Shown one piece after another: positions 27,989 to 36,454 of a DNA stretch of 64,000 bases. The notes under the pieces are model-generated. The model searched no databases and was not told where the DNA came from. It saw only the letters and a list, made by a program, of their open reading frames with translations. Each line of letters begins with the position of its first letter. Position 1 is the first letter of the stretch. The position numbers were made by a program, and so were the translations under genes. This stretch comes from Rhodocaloribacter litoris (GTDB taxonomy: Bacteria; Bacteroidota; Rhodothermia; Rhodothermales; ISCAR-4553), in the NCBI RefSeq assembly GCF_011682235.2, contig NZ_CP076718.1, positions 3,210,400 to 3,274,399 on the forward strand, given 5' to 3'.

Positions 27989-29115
27989 GGCAGCCGACCC
28001 CAGCGACGCAGCACGAGGGGCCCGCCCGGGCCCCCGTACCGGACGGCAGCGCCCCGGGCCGGTCCACGCTCGACCGGGCGCTGCGCCTCCTGCCGGTCGT
28101 GCTCGTCGTGGGGCTTGCCGGGCTGCTGCTGTGGTTCTTTGCCCGCCTGGTGGCCTTTCTGATGATCGGCCTGGTTCTGTCCTATCTCATGCGGCCCCTC
28201 ATGTATCGCCTCGAAGGGCTGGGCCTCGGGCGCATGCCCGCGATCCTCGTCACGTTCCTGGTCTTCTTCGGTGCCGTCAGCCTGCTCCTGACGTATCTGG
28301 TGCCGTTTGTCGTCAGGCAGGCCGGCGCCATTGCGCAGGAGGTGTCGCCGGAGCGGGTGCGCGGCGTGGCGGTCAGCATCGAGGCCTACATCCGCCGTGT
28401 GGTGCCGCTGCCGCCCGGGCAGTTCGAAGAGGGCCTCACGCACGCCGTCGAGGCCCTCTTCCGCGAGGAGCGCCTGAGGGGCCTCGTCGGGTCCGTGGTG
28501 GACCTCTTCACCAACCTCTTTTACGCCGTCATCGTCATCCCCTTCATCACCTTTTTCTTCCTGAAAGATGGGGCGCAGATCCGCAACGGGCTGCTCCGTC
28601 TGGTGCCCAACCGGTATTTCGAGGTTACGCTGGTCCTGGTGGAGAAGATCGAGACGAACATCGGGCGGTATTTCCGCGCGCTGGTGTGGCAGAGTCTCTC
28701 CATCGCCACCGTGGCGACGGTGCTGCTCTACGTCGTGGGCCTGGAATACGCACTGGTGGTCGGGATCTTTACCGGGCTGGCCAACACGATCCCGTACTTC
28801 GGCCCGTTTCTCGGCTTTCTGGCCGGCACGCTCGTCGGGATCGCACAGACCGGCGACTTTTCGCTGGTGCCGGGGGTGATCGTGGCGATGCTCCTCACCC
28901 AGTTGGCGGACAATGTGTTCTTTCAGCCCTACATTTTCTCGAAGGCCGCGCACACGCACCCGCTCGTCATCCTGTTCGTCGTGCTCATCGGGGCGCAACT
29001 GGCCGGCATCGTGGGGATGTTGCTGGCGATTCCGGTCACGACGACGATCCTGGTGACGGTCGAGCAGGTCTTGTGGAGTTTTCGTAACTACCGGATCCTG
29101 CGCGTGGCGCGCTGA
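27985..29115 (+). CDS. AI-2E family transporter (PerM/YdiK type)
   Basis: This 376-residue membrane protein has about eight hydrophobic segments, starting with LLPVVLVVGLAGLLLWFFAR and GLVLSYLMRPLMYRLEGLGL. A soluble central loop follows, then the conserved C-terminal block (VVIPFITFFFLKDGAQIRNG, GLANTIPYFGPFLGFLAGTL, QLADNVFFQPYIFSKAAHTH, HPLVILFVVLIGAQLAGIVG). Members export small molecules or ions; some are reported to move autoinducer-2 or sodium. The start overlaps the recX stop (ATGA), so the longer frame into upstream genes is a shadow. The exact substrate is unknown. Confidence 0.9.
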   Translation: MRQPTPATQHEGPARAPVPDGSAPGRSTLDRALRLLPVVLVVGLAGLLLWFFARLVAFLMIGLVLSYLMRPLMYRLEGLGLGRMPAILVTFLVFFGAVSLLLTYLVPFVVRQAGAIAQEVSPERVRGVAVSIEAYIRRVVPLPPGQFEEGLTHAVEALFREERLRGLVGSVVDLFTNLFYAVIVIPFITFFFLKDGAQIRNGLLRLVPNRYFEVTLVLVEKIETNIGRYFRALVWQSLSIATVATVLLYVVGLEYALVVGIFTGLANTIPYFGPFLGFLAGTLVGIAQTGDFSLVPGVIVAMLLTQLADNVFFQPYIFSKAAHTHPLVILFVVLIGAQLAGIVGMLLAIPVTTTILVTVEQVLWSFRNYRILRVAR

Positions 29116-29143
29116 GACGAGGGTTGCAACGAAGGAGGTTGTG

Positions 29144-29986
29144 ATGGTTGCAAGGGTGTCCGATTCGATTCCGCCCGCCGCCGACGTGCGGGAGGCCGTG
29201 GCGGCGATCCGCCGGGAGGAGCCGCGGGTGCCCGAGGTGGCCCTGGTGCTCGGCTCGGGCCTGGGGGACCTGGCCGAGGCGGCCGAGGCGGCCCGCGCCT
29301 TTCCGACGGCCGGCCTGCCGGGGTACCCGCACAGCACCGTCGAGGGACACCGGGGGCGGCTCGTCTTCGGGCGCTTCGAAGGGCGGGAGGTGGTGTTCGT
29401 ACAGGGACGGGTGCATCTGTACGAGGGGCATCCCGTCCGGGCCGTGGCGTTTCCGATCCGGCTGGTGCATGCCCTCGGCGCCCGCCGCCTCGTCGTGACG
29501 AACGCGGCCGGCGGTATCCATCCGCTGTGCACGCCCGGCACGCTCATGTTCATCACGGACCACATCAACTTCGCGTTCGCCAACCCGCTCGTCGGGCCGA
29601 ACCGGGACGGCGGGCCGCGCTTCCCCGACATGTCGGCGCCGTATGATCCGGCGTGGATCGACCGGGCCGAGGCGGAGGCCCTTCGGCTCGGCATCGCCAC
29701 CCGGCGCGGCGTCTACCTGTGGACGCGCGGGCCGAGCTACGAGACCCGGGCGGAAATCCAGGCGTTTCGCCGCCTCGGGGCCGATGCGGTGGGCATGAGC
29801 ACCGTGCCCGAGGTCATCCAGGCACGCTATCTGGGCATGCAGGTGCTCGGCATCTCCACCATCACGAACTACGCCGCCGGGTTGCACCCGGACCCGCTCC
29901 TGCACGAGGAGGTGCTTCGGGTCGGTCGCCAGATCCGGGAGGACCTGGAACGGCTCGTGCGGGGTGTGGTGCGGATGGGCGCCTGA
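29144..29986 (+). CDS. purine nucleoside phosphorylase (trimeric, class II)
   Basis: This 280-residue enzyme would split (deoxy)inosine and guanosine with phosphate into base and ribose-1-phosphate for purine salvage. Hallmarks are the phosphate loop VALVLGSGLGDLAEA, GYPHSTVEGHRGRLVFGRFE, QGRVHLYEGH, VTNAAGGIHPLCTPGTLMFI, the base-site loop RGPSYETRAEIQAFRRLGAD and VGMSTVPEVIQARYLGMQVL, with ISTITNYAAG near the end. The ATG at 29144 follows AAGGAGG; a GTG three bases earlier is also possible. Confidence 0.95.
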   Translation: MVARVSDSIPPAADVREAVAAIRREEPRVPEVALVLGSGLGDLAEAAEAARAFPTAGLPGYPHSTVEGHRGRLVFGRFEGREVVFVQGRVHLYEGHPVRAVAFPIRLVHALGARRLVVTNAAGGIHPLCTPGTLMFITDHINFAFANPLVGPNRDGGPRFPDMSAPYDPAWIDRAEAEALRLGIATRRGVYLWTRGPSYETRAEIQAFRRLGADAVGMSTVPEVIQARYLGMQVLGISTITNYAAGLHPDPLLHEEVLRVGRQIREDLERLVRGVVRMGA

Positions 29987-30034
29987 GGCCGGGCCGGAGA
30001 CCGGGTGATGGACGAGGAATTGCCCCGGAAAGCA

Positions 30035-30063
30035 TTGCCTTTCTGGAAGATGGGCGATATTGT
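30035..30063 (+). promoter_or_regulatory. promoter of the trypsin-TPR gene (TTGCCT, 17 bp, TATTGT)
   Basis: TTGCCT (30035-30040) and TATTGT (30058-30063) are 17 bp apart. Transcription would start near 30070, just before a strong AAGGAGG at 30071-30077. Confidence 0.5.
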
Positions 30064-30081
30064 TAGGGTGAAGGAGGCGAC

Positions 30082-30135
30082 GTGTTCTTCTACGCGGTGG
30101 CCTGGCGTTGGAGGCAAGGCAGATGTATGGGGTGA
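30082..30135 (+). CDS. possible 17-codon leader ORF
   Basis: The best ribosome-binding site in this region (AAGGAGG, 30071-30077) does not serve the protease frame. It is followed by a GTG at 30082 that opens a frame of 17 codons (MFFYAVAWRWRQGRCMG) ending at 30135. That frame overlaps the protease ATG at 30123 in another frame. It may couple translation of the protease gene to its own, or it may be chance. No relatives are recognised. Confidence 0.3.
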   Translation: MFFYAVAWRWRQGRCMG

Positions 30136-31874
30136 GTCGGGAAGACGGATGGCGGGCAGGGCTTCTGCTGGCGCTGGTCCTGTTCCTGCCGGTGCGTGCG
30201 GCGGCGGATCCGGCGCCCTACCGCCTTCATCTTTTCAGCGAGCTCGAACACCGGGTGGTGGCCGTGGGGGCACCGATCATCCTGGGCGTGAGTGTCTATG
30301 CGACACCCGGCACGCCGGAGCAGGCGAGGCAGATCGAGGCAGCCTTTCTCTCGGGGACCTTGCAGGGAACGTGGGAGGCGTTTGAACTGCTGCGTCGGGA
30401 GGAGGAACCGGTGCGCCGGGTTTCCTTCGACGGCGGCCCGGAGGTGCTGGTGCTTTCTGCCCGGTTCATCCTCCGGGCCTGGCAGACCGGTTCATTGCAG
30501 GTGCCTTCCTTCGTGATGACGCTCGGGGCCGCGGCGTATCGTACCCCCGCGCATGGGGTGCAGGTGTACCGGGTCGATCCGTCGTTCTTTTCGGCCCGGG
30601 AAGCGGTGGTGCCGGTGCGGGTGGAGGCACGCGATGTGGAGACGCGCCGGATCTACCGGCGGCACGGGTCGGCTTTTCTGGTGGCGCCGGATGCGTTTGT
30701 CACGAGTTATCACGTGGTGATGGAGGCCTCGCGCGTCGAGGTGACGTTGCCCACGGGCCGGCGTCTTCGGCTGGATCGCGCCTGGGCGGTCGATCCGGTG
30801 CACGACGTGGTGGTGCTCTACGTGAACCCGAAGGAGACGCGCGCCGCCGGCATGGTGCCCCTGCGCCTGGCGGCCACCGAAGGCGGGCCGGTCCCGGTGC
30901 CCGATCCGGCGGGCGCCGGAGACGTCGTCTTCACCTACGGCTGGCCCGGCGGCGTACAGCGCAGCACCGCCGCCCGGCGGTTCGACGACGTGGTCCTCAC
31001 CGGGGCCGAGCGACTCTGGATCAGTGCCAACCCGGTGCGGCCCGGCGACAGCGGCGGCCCGCTGCTCAACGGGAAAGGCGAGGTGCTCGGCGTGGTGTCG
31101 GCAGGGACGGTGCTGGCCTACCATCGGGACGTGCTGCGCGAGGAGGTCTGCATCGCCTCGGATCCACGGCCCGCCCTGGCGCAGCGACGGCTCGGCGCAC
31201 GTCCCCGGCTGCTCGACGACTTCTTCGAAGACCCCGCCTTTCAGTCGATGCCCCACGTGCTGGCTTTCCGCCTCTCGTCGTTGTTGCTGGCCGGGCATCG
31301 CCGGCAGGCGCTCTTCGACGCCTGGCTGGCCCTCTTCGAGGCGGCGGTCGCACAGTGGCAGACGCCCGATCCCGGATTGCACTTCGTGCAGGGCATGATC
31401 CATCAGCTGCTCGGTACCACCGAAGACGCCGCCGCTGCCTACCGGGCCGCCCTCGACACCTACGGCGACTATTTCCCGGCGGCCTACATGCTGGGCCGGT
31501 ATCATATGGAAGCCGGCCGCTATGCGCTGGCCGAGCGGTTCTTCCGTCGCACGCGGCGGTATCCGCCGTACCGGCACCTGGGGGCCTACGGGCAGGCACA
31601 GGCGCTGATGAAGCTGTTGCGCTACGAACACGCCGTTCCGCTTCTGCAGGCGGTGCTGCACCACGACGCCGGCTTCGGCCCGGCCCTCTACGACCTGGCC
31701 CTCTGCCGGCTTGCCCTCGGCGATCTGGAAGCCGTGCGCATCCTGCATGCCCGGCTCTTCGAGATCAGCCCGCCGTGGGCCCGGCGGCTACGGCAGGTGT
31801 TGCGCACCCCGGCCCTTCAGCCGATAACCCTCCTCGAACGTCCGCGTGCCACCCTGCGGCAACCGCCGCTCTGA
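30123..31874 (+). CDS. exported trypsin-like serine protease with C-terminal TPR repeats
   Basis: This 583-residue protein begins with a signal peptide (AGLLLALVLFLPVRAAA). A beta-rich region of unknown role (residues 30-165) precedes a trypsin-like domain with the triad His197 (SYHVVMEAS), Asp228 (DPVHDVVVLY) and Ser310 (RPGDSGGPLLNGKGEVLGVV). Residues from about 385 form tetratricopeptide helices (FVQGMIHQLLGTTEDAAAAY, YMLGRYHMEAGRYALAERFF). HtrA/Deg-type proteases use PDZ domains here; no PDZ is seen, and the TPR half may dock the enzyme to a partner. It would act in the periplasm or at the surface. The ATG at 30123 was chosen because it opens the signal peptide. Substrate unknown. Confidence 0.82.
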   Translation: MYGVSREDGWRAGLLLALVLFLPVRAAADPAPYRLHLFSELEHRVVAVGAPIILGVSVYATPGTPEQARQIEAAFLSGTLQGTWEAFELLRREEEPVRRVSFDGGPEVLVLSARFILRAWQTGSLQVPSFVMTLGAAAYRTPAHGVQVYRVDPSFFSAREAVVPVRVEARDVETRRIYRRHGSAFLVAPDAFVTSYHVVMEASRVEVTLPTGRRLRLDRAWAVDPVHDVVVLYVNPKETRAAGMVPLRLAATEGGPVPVPDPAGAGDVVFTYGWPGGVQRSTAARRFDDVVLTGAERLWISANPVRPGDSGGPLLNGKGEVLGVVSAGTVLAYHRDVLREEVCIASDPRPALAQRRLGARPRLLDDFFEDPAFQSMPHVLAFRLSSLLLAGHRRQALFDAWLALFEAAVAQWQTPDPGLHFVQGMIHQLLGTTEDAAAAYRAALDTYGDYFPAAYMLGRYHMEAGRYALAERFFRRTRRYPPYRHLGAYGQAQALMKLLRYEHAVPLLQAVLHHDAGFGPALYDLALCRLALGDLEAVRILHARLFEISPPWARRLRQVLRTPALQPITLLERPRATLRQPPL

Positions 31875-31949
31875 AAGCCCTGCACGGCGCTTCGCCCCCC
31901 TCGCGCCGCACCCTTCAAATGTGAAGTAAAACGCCTCTCTTGTGGATCA

Positions 31950-31978
31950 TTGTATTTTCTCTGTTCCTTTTGCATATT
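31950..31978 (+). promoter_or_regulatory. promoter of the PUR-protein gene (TTGTAT, 17 bp, CATATT)
   Basis: TTGTAT and CATATT lie 17 bp apart in an unusually AT-rich stretch (31920-31990) about 140 bp upstream of the gene. The leader is long but holds no clear structure. Confidence 0.45.
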
Positions 31979-32117
31979 AAGATACATAGACATCACCCAC
32001 CATGTGCCTTTCACCCTCGCTCGCGGCTCGCCACCCCCGGCGGGTCATCCGCGGGTCGTTTTACATCATCAAATAACCCCCTGCGCAGGCAGGCAGAGAC
32101 GGACGGAGCTGGGATCG

Positions 32118-32528
32118 ATGAGTTACCAACGGGAGCACCGGGACTACGAAGAGCGTCGACATGCGGGCCGTAACAACCGGTATCGGGAACACTATGACGA
32201 CGAGGACGGAGGAGCAGCCTCCGACCGGTACCAGCAGGAAGAAGTCTTCTCCAGGCGCGTCCCGGCCGGGAAACGCACCTATTTCTTTGACGTGAAGCCG
32301 ACGCGCTCCGGCGAGGACTTTTTCATCACCATCACCGAAAGCAAGCGCATCGACGACGGCCGCTACGAAAAGCATAAGATCTTTCTTTACAAGGAAGACT
32401 TCGGCAAGTTTATGTCGGCCATGCACGAGGTCGTACAGTTCGTCCGGGAGGAATGCCTGCCCGACTACGACTTCCGCGGGTTGCCGGATGTCTTCTCGGA
32501 TGAGGACTATCGCGACAGCGATTATTGA
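32118..32528 (+). CDS. PUR-domain nucleic-acid-binding protein (DUF3276)
   Basis: This 136-residue protein has a disordered, charged N-terminus (MSYQREHRDYEERRHAGRNN and on to residue 45). A PUR-type repeat follows: RRVPAGKRTYFFDVKPTRSG, EDFFITITESKRIDDGRYEK, HKIFLYKEDFGKFMSAMHEV. It closes with an acidic tail (DVFSDEDYRDSDY). DUF3276 proteins are common in Bacteroidota and relate to Pur-alpha; the Borrelia member binds DNA and RNA. It probably dimerises and binds single-stranded nucleic acid, but its targets are unknown. The ATG at 32118 starts the charged tail. Confidence 0.88.
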   Translation: MSYQREHRDYEERRHAGRNNRYREHYDDEDGGAASDRYQQEEVFSRRVPAGKRTYFFDVKPTRSGEDFFITITESKRIDDGRYEKHKIFLYKEDFGKFMSAMHEVVQFVREECLPDYDFRGLPDVFSDEDYRDSDY

Positions 32529-32713
32529 GCCCGGGCCGGCCGTGCGGCGTGGCGACGGGCGGCTCCGTGAACCTTTTGCAAAGCCCGCCCGGCCGGACCC
32601 CGGGGGCGAACAAATACCGCCGCGTGGATTATACAGGCCGGGCACGCCCGGTGCCGAAAAGGGTATGTGCGGGCGGCGACCCGCAACCCCGTTGTGATTT
32701 CGGCAGAGAGCAG

Positions 32714-33823
32714 ATGACAACCGTGCTCAGGCAAGCGGCGGCGCTGGAGGCGGTGCTCCGGCACATCCGGCCGGCGGTGCGGCGCGAGCGTCCCTATCAC
32801 GTCGGCGGCCTCCCGGACGTGGCCGTCAAGCTCAACCAGAACGAATCTCCCTACGACCTGCCGGACGACCTCAAGCGGGCGGTGCTGGAGGCGTTCATGG
32901 AGATCCCGTTCAACCGGTATCCCACCGAACAACCGGACCGCCTCCGGCACGCGCTGGCCCGGCGGCTCGAACACGACCCCGACGGCCTGCTGCTCAGCAA
33001 CGGCTCCAACGAGCTGACCTACACGCTCGGGCTGGCCCTCGTCGAAGCCGGCACACCGGTGGTGTTGCCGCGGCCCCTCTTCTCCCTCTACGAAACCATG
33101 GTGCGCCTCTTCGGCGGGAAGGTGGTGGGCGTGCCGCCTCGCCCGGACCTGCATTTCGACGCCGATGCCCTGGTGGCCGCCGTGGAGCGGCACCGGCCCG
33201 CGCTGACGGTCCTGGCCTCCCCGAACAACCCGACCGGGCTGGCCATGCCCCTGGCCGACATCGAACGCCTGGCCGCCGCCGCCGAAGGGTTCGTCGTCGT
33301 CGACGAGGCCTACGTCGAGTTCAACGACGAACCCAGCGCCCGGCACTTGCTCGATACCTACCCGAACGTGCTCGTCATGCGGACGTTCTCGAAGGCGTTC
33401 GGGCTGGCCGGGTTGCGTGTGGGGTACCTGATGGGGCATCCCGCCGTCGTCGCCGAGCTGCTCAAGGCCCGCCTCCCTTTCATGGTCGACCGCCTGGCCG
33501 AGACGGTGGCCCTGGCACTGCTGGAGCGGCCCGAGCTGGTGACGGCCCGCGTGGCCGAGCTGAAGGCGTCCCGGCAGGCCCTGACCCAGGCCCTCCAGGC
33601 CATCGAGGGCGTCGAGGTGCTGCCCTCCCAGGCCAACTTCGTCCTTTTCCGAACCCCCCTGGAACCCCGGCCGCTCATGGCTCGTCTCGCAGGGAAAGGC
33701 GTGCTGGTGCGCGACATGAGCGGCTATCCCGAACTGCCCGGCTATCTCCGCGTCAATGCCGGCACCCCGGCTGAGAACAAGGCGTTTTTGGGGGCGTTGA
33801 AAGAGGCACTGCATCCAACCTGA
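32714..33823 (+). CDS. hisC: histidinol-phosphate aminotransferase
   Basis: This PLP enzyme (369 residues) transaminates imidazole-acetol phosphate to histidinol phosphate in histidine synthesis. It shows VAVKLNQNESPYDLPDDLKR, FNRYPTEQPDRLRHALARRL, LLSNGSNELTYTLGLALVEA, LTVLASPNNPTGLAMPLADI, VVDEAYVEFNDEPSARHLLD and the PLP-lysine in VMRTFSKAFGLAGLRVGYLM. No other his gene is adjacent, so HisC stands alone here, and a related aromatic or Cobyric-type aminotransferase role cannot be excluded. The ATG at 32714 follows GCAGAGAGCAG. The gene lies 185 bp after the PUR gene. Confidence 0.92.
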   Translation: MTTVLRQAAALEAVLRHIRPAVRRERPYHVGGLPDVAVKLNQNESPYDLPDDLKRAVLEAFMEIPFNRYPTEQPDRLRHALARRLEHDPDGLLLSNGSNELTYTLGLALVEAGTPVVLPRPLFSLYETMVRLFGGKVVGVPPRPDLHFDADALVAAVERHRPALTVLASPNNPTGLAMPLADIERLAAAAEGFVVVDEAYVEFNDEPSARHLLDTYPNVLVMRTFSKAFGLAGLRVGYLMGHPAVVAELLKARLPFMVDRLAETVALALLERPELVTARVAELKASRQALTQALQAIEGVEVLPSQANFVLFRTPLEPRPLMARLAGKGVLVRDMSGYPELPGYLRVNAGTPAENKAFLGALKEALHPT

Positions 33824-33878
33824 TGCGGGCGAACCCGGCACCGACCGCATCGCCGCGCGTAGACGCGGTAAGAAACGA

Positions 33879-33907
33879 TTGCAGCGTCTTTCCCGGCGCA
33901 ACACTTT
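33879..33907 (+). promoter_or_regulatory. weak promoter candidate before the BFN gene (TTGCAG, 17 bp, CACTTT)
   Basis: TTGCAG and CACTTT lie 17 bp apart, 30 bp before the start. The -10 box is poor. Confidence 0.3.
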
Positions 33908-33937
33908 TTCCGATACGGCACATTTCAACAGGATGCA

Positions 33938-34525
33938 ATGGGCTTTATCCAGGTAGAAATCATCGGACTTTCGACCAGTCCTTCCAGCGGGGGCGCCTAT
34001 GCGCTCGTGCTCGGCGAAGTCAACGGCAACCGCCGTCTGCCGATCATCATCGGTGCTTTCGAGGCCCAGGCCATCGCCCTGGAACTCGAGAAGATCACCC
34101 CGCCGCGGCCGATGACGCATGACCTCCTGCGTGATCTCTTCGAGGCGGTCGATGCCGAGGTCCTCGAAGTGCTGATCGACGAACTGCGCGAGGGGACGTT
34201 CTTTGCCAAGATCCGCTACGTGCACGACGGTGAGGAAGGACAGCTCGATGCGCGTCCCAGCGATGCGGTGGCGCTGGCCGTCCGGGTGGAAGCCCCGATC
34301 TTTGTGGCGGCTGCCGTGCTCGAGGAGGCCGGTATCCCGACCGAAGACGAGATGTCCATGACGCATGCCGAGCCGGTGGAGGAGGAAAAGGAGGAAGAGC
34401 CCCTGCCGAAGTCGCCCCTGGCCCGGCTGCAGAAGCAACTCGAAGACGCCATTGCGGAGGAAAACTACGAGCTCGCCGCCAAGCTCCGTGACAAGATCCA
34501 GCGTCTCGAAAGCGAAAACAACTGA
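33938..34525 (+). CDS. bifunctional nuclease domain (DUF151) protein with UVR motif
   Basis: This 195-residue protein has a BFN domain (VEIIGLSTSPSSGGAYALVL, LPIIIGAFEAQAIALELEKI, RPMTHDLLRDLFEAVDAEVL, DARPSDAVALAVRVEAPIFV). After an acidic linker (EEEKEEEPLPKSPLA) it ends in a UVR helix-hairpin motif (LEDAIAEENYELAAKLRDKI). BFN proteins are reported to have DNase or RNase activity; UVR motifs bind UvrB or ClpC/Mcs-type partners. The combination recurs in Bacteroidota and chlorobia, so it is a family architecture rather than a unique fusion. A strong terminator follows. Confidence 0.9.
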   Translation: MGFIQVEIIGLSTSPSSGGAYALVLGEVNGNRRLPIIIGAFEAQAIALELEKITPPRPMTHDLLRDLFEAVDAEVLEVLIDELREGTFFAKIRYVHDGEEGQLDARPSDAVALAVRVEAPIFVAAAVLEEAGIPTEDEMSMTHAEPVEEEKEEEPLPKSPLARLQKQLEDAIAEENYELAAKLRDKIQRLESENN

Positions 34526-34577
34526 CGCCCCACCGGCCCGCTCGCCGGTGCCTCCGTCGTCCTCACCCGTACCGGTG

Positions 34578-34629
34578 AAACGAAAGGCTGCCCGCTTCAA
34601 CCCATACGCCGGCGCCCTTTCGTTTTTTT
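34578..34629 (+). terminator. intrinsic terminator after the BFN gene
   Basis: AAACGAAAGG (34578-34587) pairs perfectly with CCTTTCGTTT (34616-34625) over 10 bp. The second arm runs into seven T (34623-34629). The 28-base loop is long but contains its own GC-rich pairing. It separates the BFN gene from bshC. Confidence 0.65.
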
Positions 34630-34674
34630 CTTTTCCCGGCGGTCGTTCGCTGCCCGTATCAGCCTTCCGAGTTC

Positions 34675-36327
34675 ATGACCGTAGCCGCTTCGACCATCGC
34701 TGCCGTGCGTCGCATCCCGTTCGGTGCGTTCGACGCCTTCCCCCTGCTCTTCGAAACCTATTGTACGGCCTATGAAGCCCTGGACGCGTTCTATGCGGGC
34801 GACTTCCGCCGCGCCGAGGTCCGCGCCGACGCCGCCCGCCGCGCCGCAGAACACCCGCGGGACCGGGCAGCCCTGGTGGACGTGCTCCTGGAGCAGAACG
34901 CGCGCTGGGGGCTCGACGACGCCACGCGGGCCAACATCGAGGCGCTGCGCCGGCCGGAAACCGTGGCCGTGGTGACGGGACAACAGGTGGGGCTCTTCAC
35001 CGGTCCGCTCTACACCCCGTACAAAACCATCACGACGCTCCAGCTGGCGCGCCGGCTGCAGGAGGAAACCGGCCGGCCCGTCGTGCCGGTGTTCTGGCTC
35101 GAAGGAGAAGACCACGACTTCGACGAGGTGGCTGCGGTGCGGTTGCTCCAGCGTAACGAGCTGGTCGAAGTCCGCTATGCCGGGCACACCCCGCCCGAAG
35201 GCGGCAACCTCGGCCCGGTCGGGCGGCTCGTGCTCACCGGGCAGATCGACGAGGTGCTCGCAGCCGTCGAGGCGGCCCTTGCTCCTTCCGACTTTCGGGA
35301 CGGGCTGATGGAACGGGTGCGCGATGCCTACCGGCCCGGCGTCTCCCTGCTCGACGCCTTCGCCCGGCTCATGCGGGCCTTCTTTCCGGAAGAAGGACTG
35401 GTCTTCATCTCCCCGGATGACGCCCGCCTGAAGCGCCTGGCGGCTCCCCTCTTTCGCCGGGAGATCGCGGACCACGCCACGGTGCAGGCGCGCTTCGAGG
35501 CCGTCAGTGCCCGCCTCTCGGAGCATTACCATGCCCAGGTGCACGCCCGCCCCACCAACCTTTTCCTGCTCGAAGACAACCGGCGCTATGCCCTCGATGC
35601 CGAAGGCACGCACTTCCGGCTGCGGGGCACCGACCGCCTCCTGAACCGCGAGGACCTGCTCGCCCGCCTCGACGAGCACCCCGGCTGCTTCAGCCCGAAC
35701 GTCATCCTGCGCCCGCTCATGCAGGATACCCTCCTGCCGACGGCCGTCTACGTGGCAGGTCCCGGCGAGGTCTCCTACTTCGCCCAGCTCAAACCGGTCT
35801 ATGAATGGGCCGGCGTCCCGATGCCCGTCGTCTACCCGCGTGCCAGCGCCACCCTCGTCGAGTCCAAGGTGAAGAAGGTGCTGGCGCAGCACCCGATCGA
35901 CGTGCCGGACCTGGCCGAAGAGGCGGACCGGCTCTTTCGCCGTGTGGTGCTCGACGAGATGGAGGTGGACGTGGAGGCGGTCTTTCAGGAAGCCGTCCGG
36001 CACCTGCACACCGCCGTCAACACGTTCAAGCCGGTGGCCGAACGGGTGGACCGCTCGCTCGGCAAGGCCGCCGAAGCGACGCGGGCCGCGCTGGCGAAGG
36101 AGTTCGCCCGCCTGAAGGAGCGCGTCCTCAAGGCCGAAAAGCGCCATCACGACACGCTCCGCCAGCAGCTTCACAAGGCCCGGGTCAACCTCTTCCCGGA
36201 CGGCAAGCTGCAGGAACGGGTGCTTTCTCCCCTGTATTTCCTGAACAAATACAGCCCGGCCCTGCTGGTGCACCTCCGGAACGACCTCGACCTGGACACC
36301 ACCGAACACCAGATCGTGGAACTTTGA
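34675..36327 (+). CDS. bshC: bacillithiol synthase, cysteine-adding enzyme BshC
   Basis: BshC joins cysteine to glucosaminyl-malate, the last step of bacillithiol synthesis. The 550-residue protein shows the Rossmann-like core typical of the family: AVVTGQQVGLFTGPLYTPYK, TITTLQLARRLQEETGRPVV, VFWLEGEDHDFDEVAAVRLL, LVFISPDDARLKRLAAPLF, FSPNVILRPLMQDTLLPTAV and VAGPGEVSYFAQLKPVYEW. A long coiled coil (about residues 440-500) precedes the C-terminal YFLNKYSPALLVHLRNDLDL. BshA and BshB genes are not in the window. Confidence 0.95.
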   Translation: MTVAASTIAAVRRIPFGAFDAFPLLFETYCTAYEALDAFYAGDFRRAEVRADAARRAAEHPRDRAALVDVLLEQNARWGLDDATRANIEALRRPETVAVVTGQQVGLFTGPLYTPYKTITTLQLARRLQEETGRPVVPVFWLEGEDHDFDEVAAVRLLQRNELVEVRYAGHTPPEGGNLGPVGRLVLTGQIDEVLAAVEAALAPSDFRDGLMERVRDAYRPGVSLLDAFARLMRAFFPEEGLVFISPDDARLKRLAAPLFRREIADHATVQARFEAVSARLSEHYHAQVHARPTNLFLLEDNRRYALDAEGTHFRLRGTDRLLNREDLLARLDEHPGCFSPNVILRPLMQDTLLPTAVYVAGPGEVSYFAQLKPVYEWAGVPMPVVYPRASATLVESKVKKVLAQHPIDVPDLAEEADRLFRRVVLDEMEVDVEAVFQEAVRHLHTAVNTFKPVAERVDRSLGKAAEATRAALAKEFARLKERVLKAEKRHHDTLRQQLHKARVNLFPDGKLQERVLSPLYFLNKYSPALLVHLRNDLDLDTTEHQIVEL

Positions 36328-36454
36328 TCGGCTTAAAGAACGGGTACGGGGATGGGCGCGGAGCGACCCGCAGGAGGTGCGGGAACGGTTTCCGCTATCC
36401 CGGGTGAGGAAGGGTGGAAACCCCGCAATCTGAAAGCCGCAAAGCCCGTTTCAA

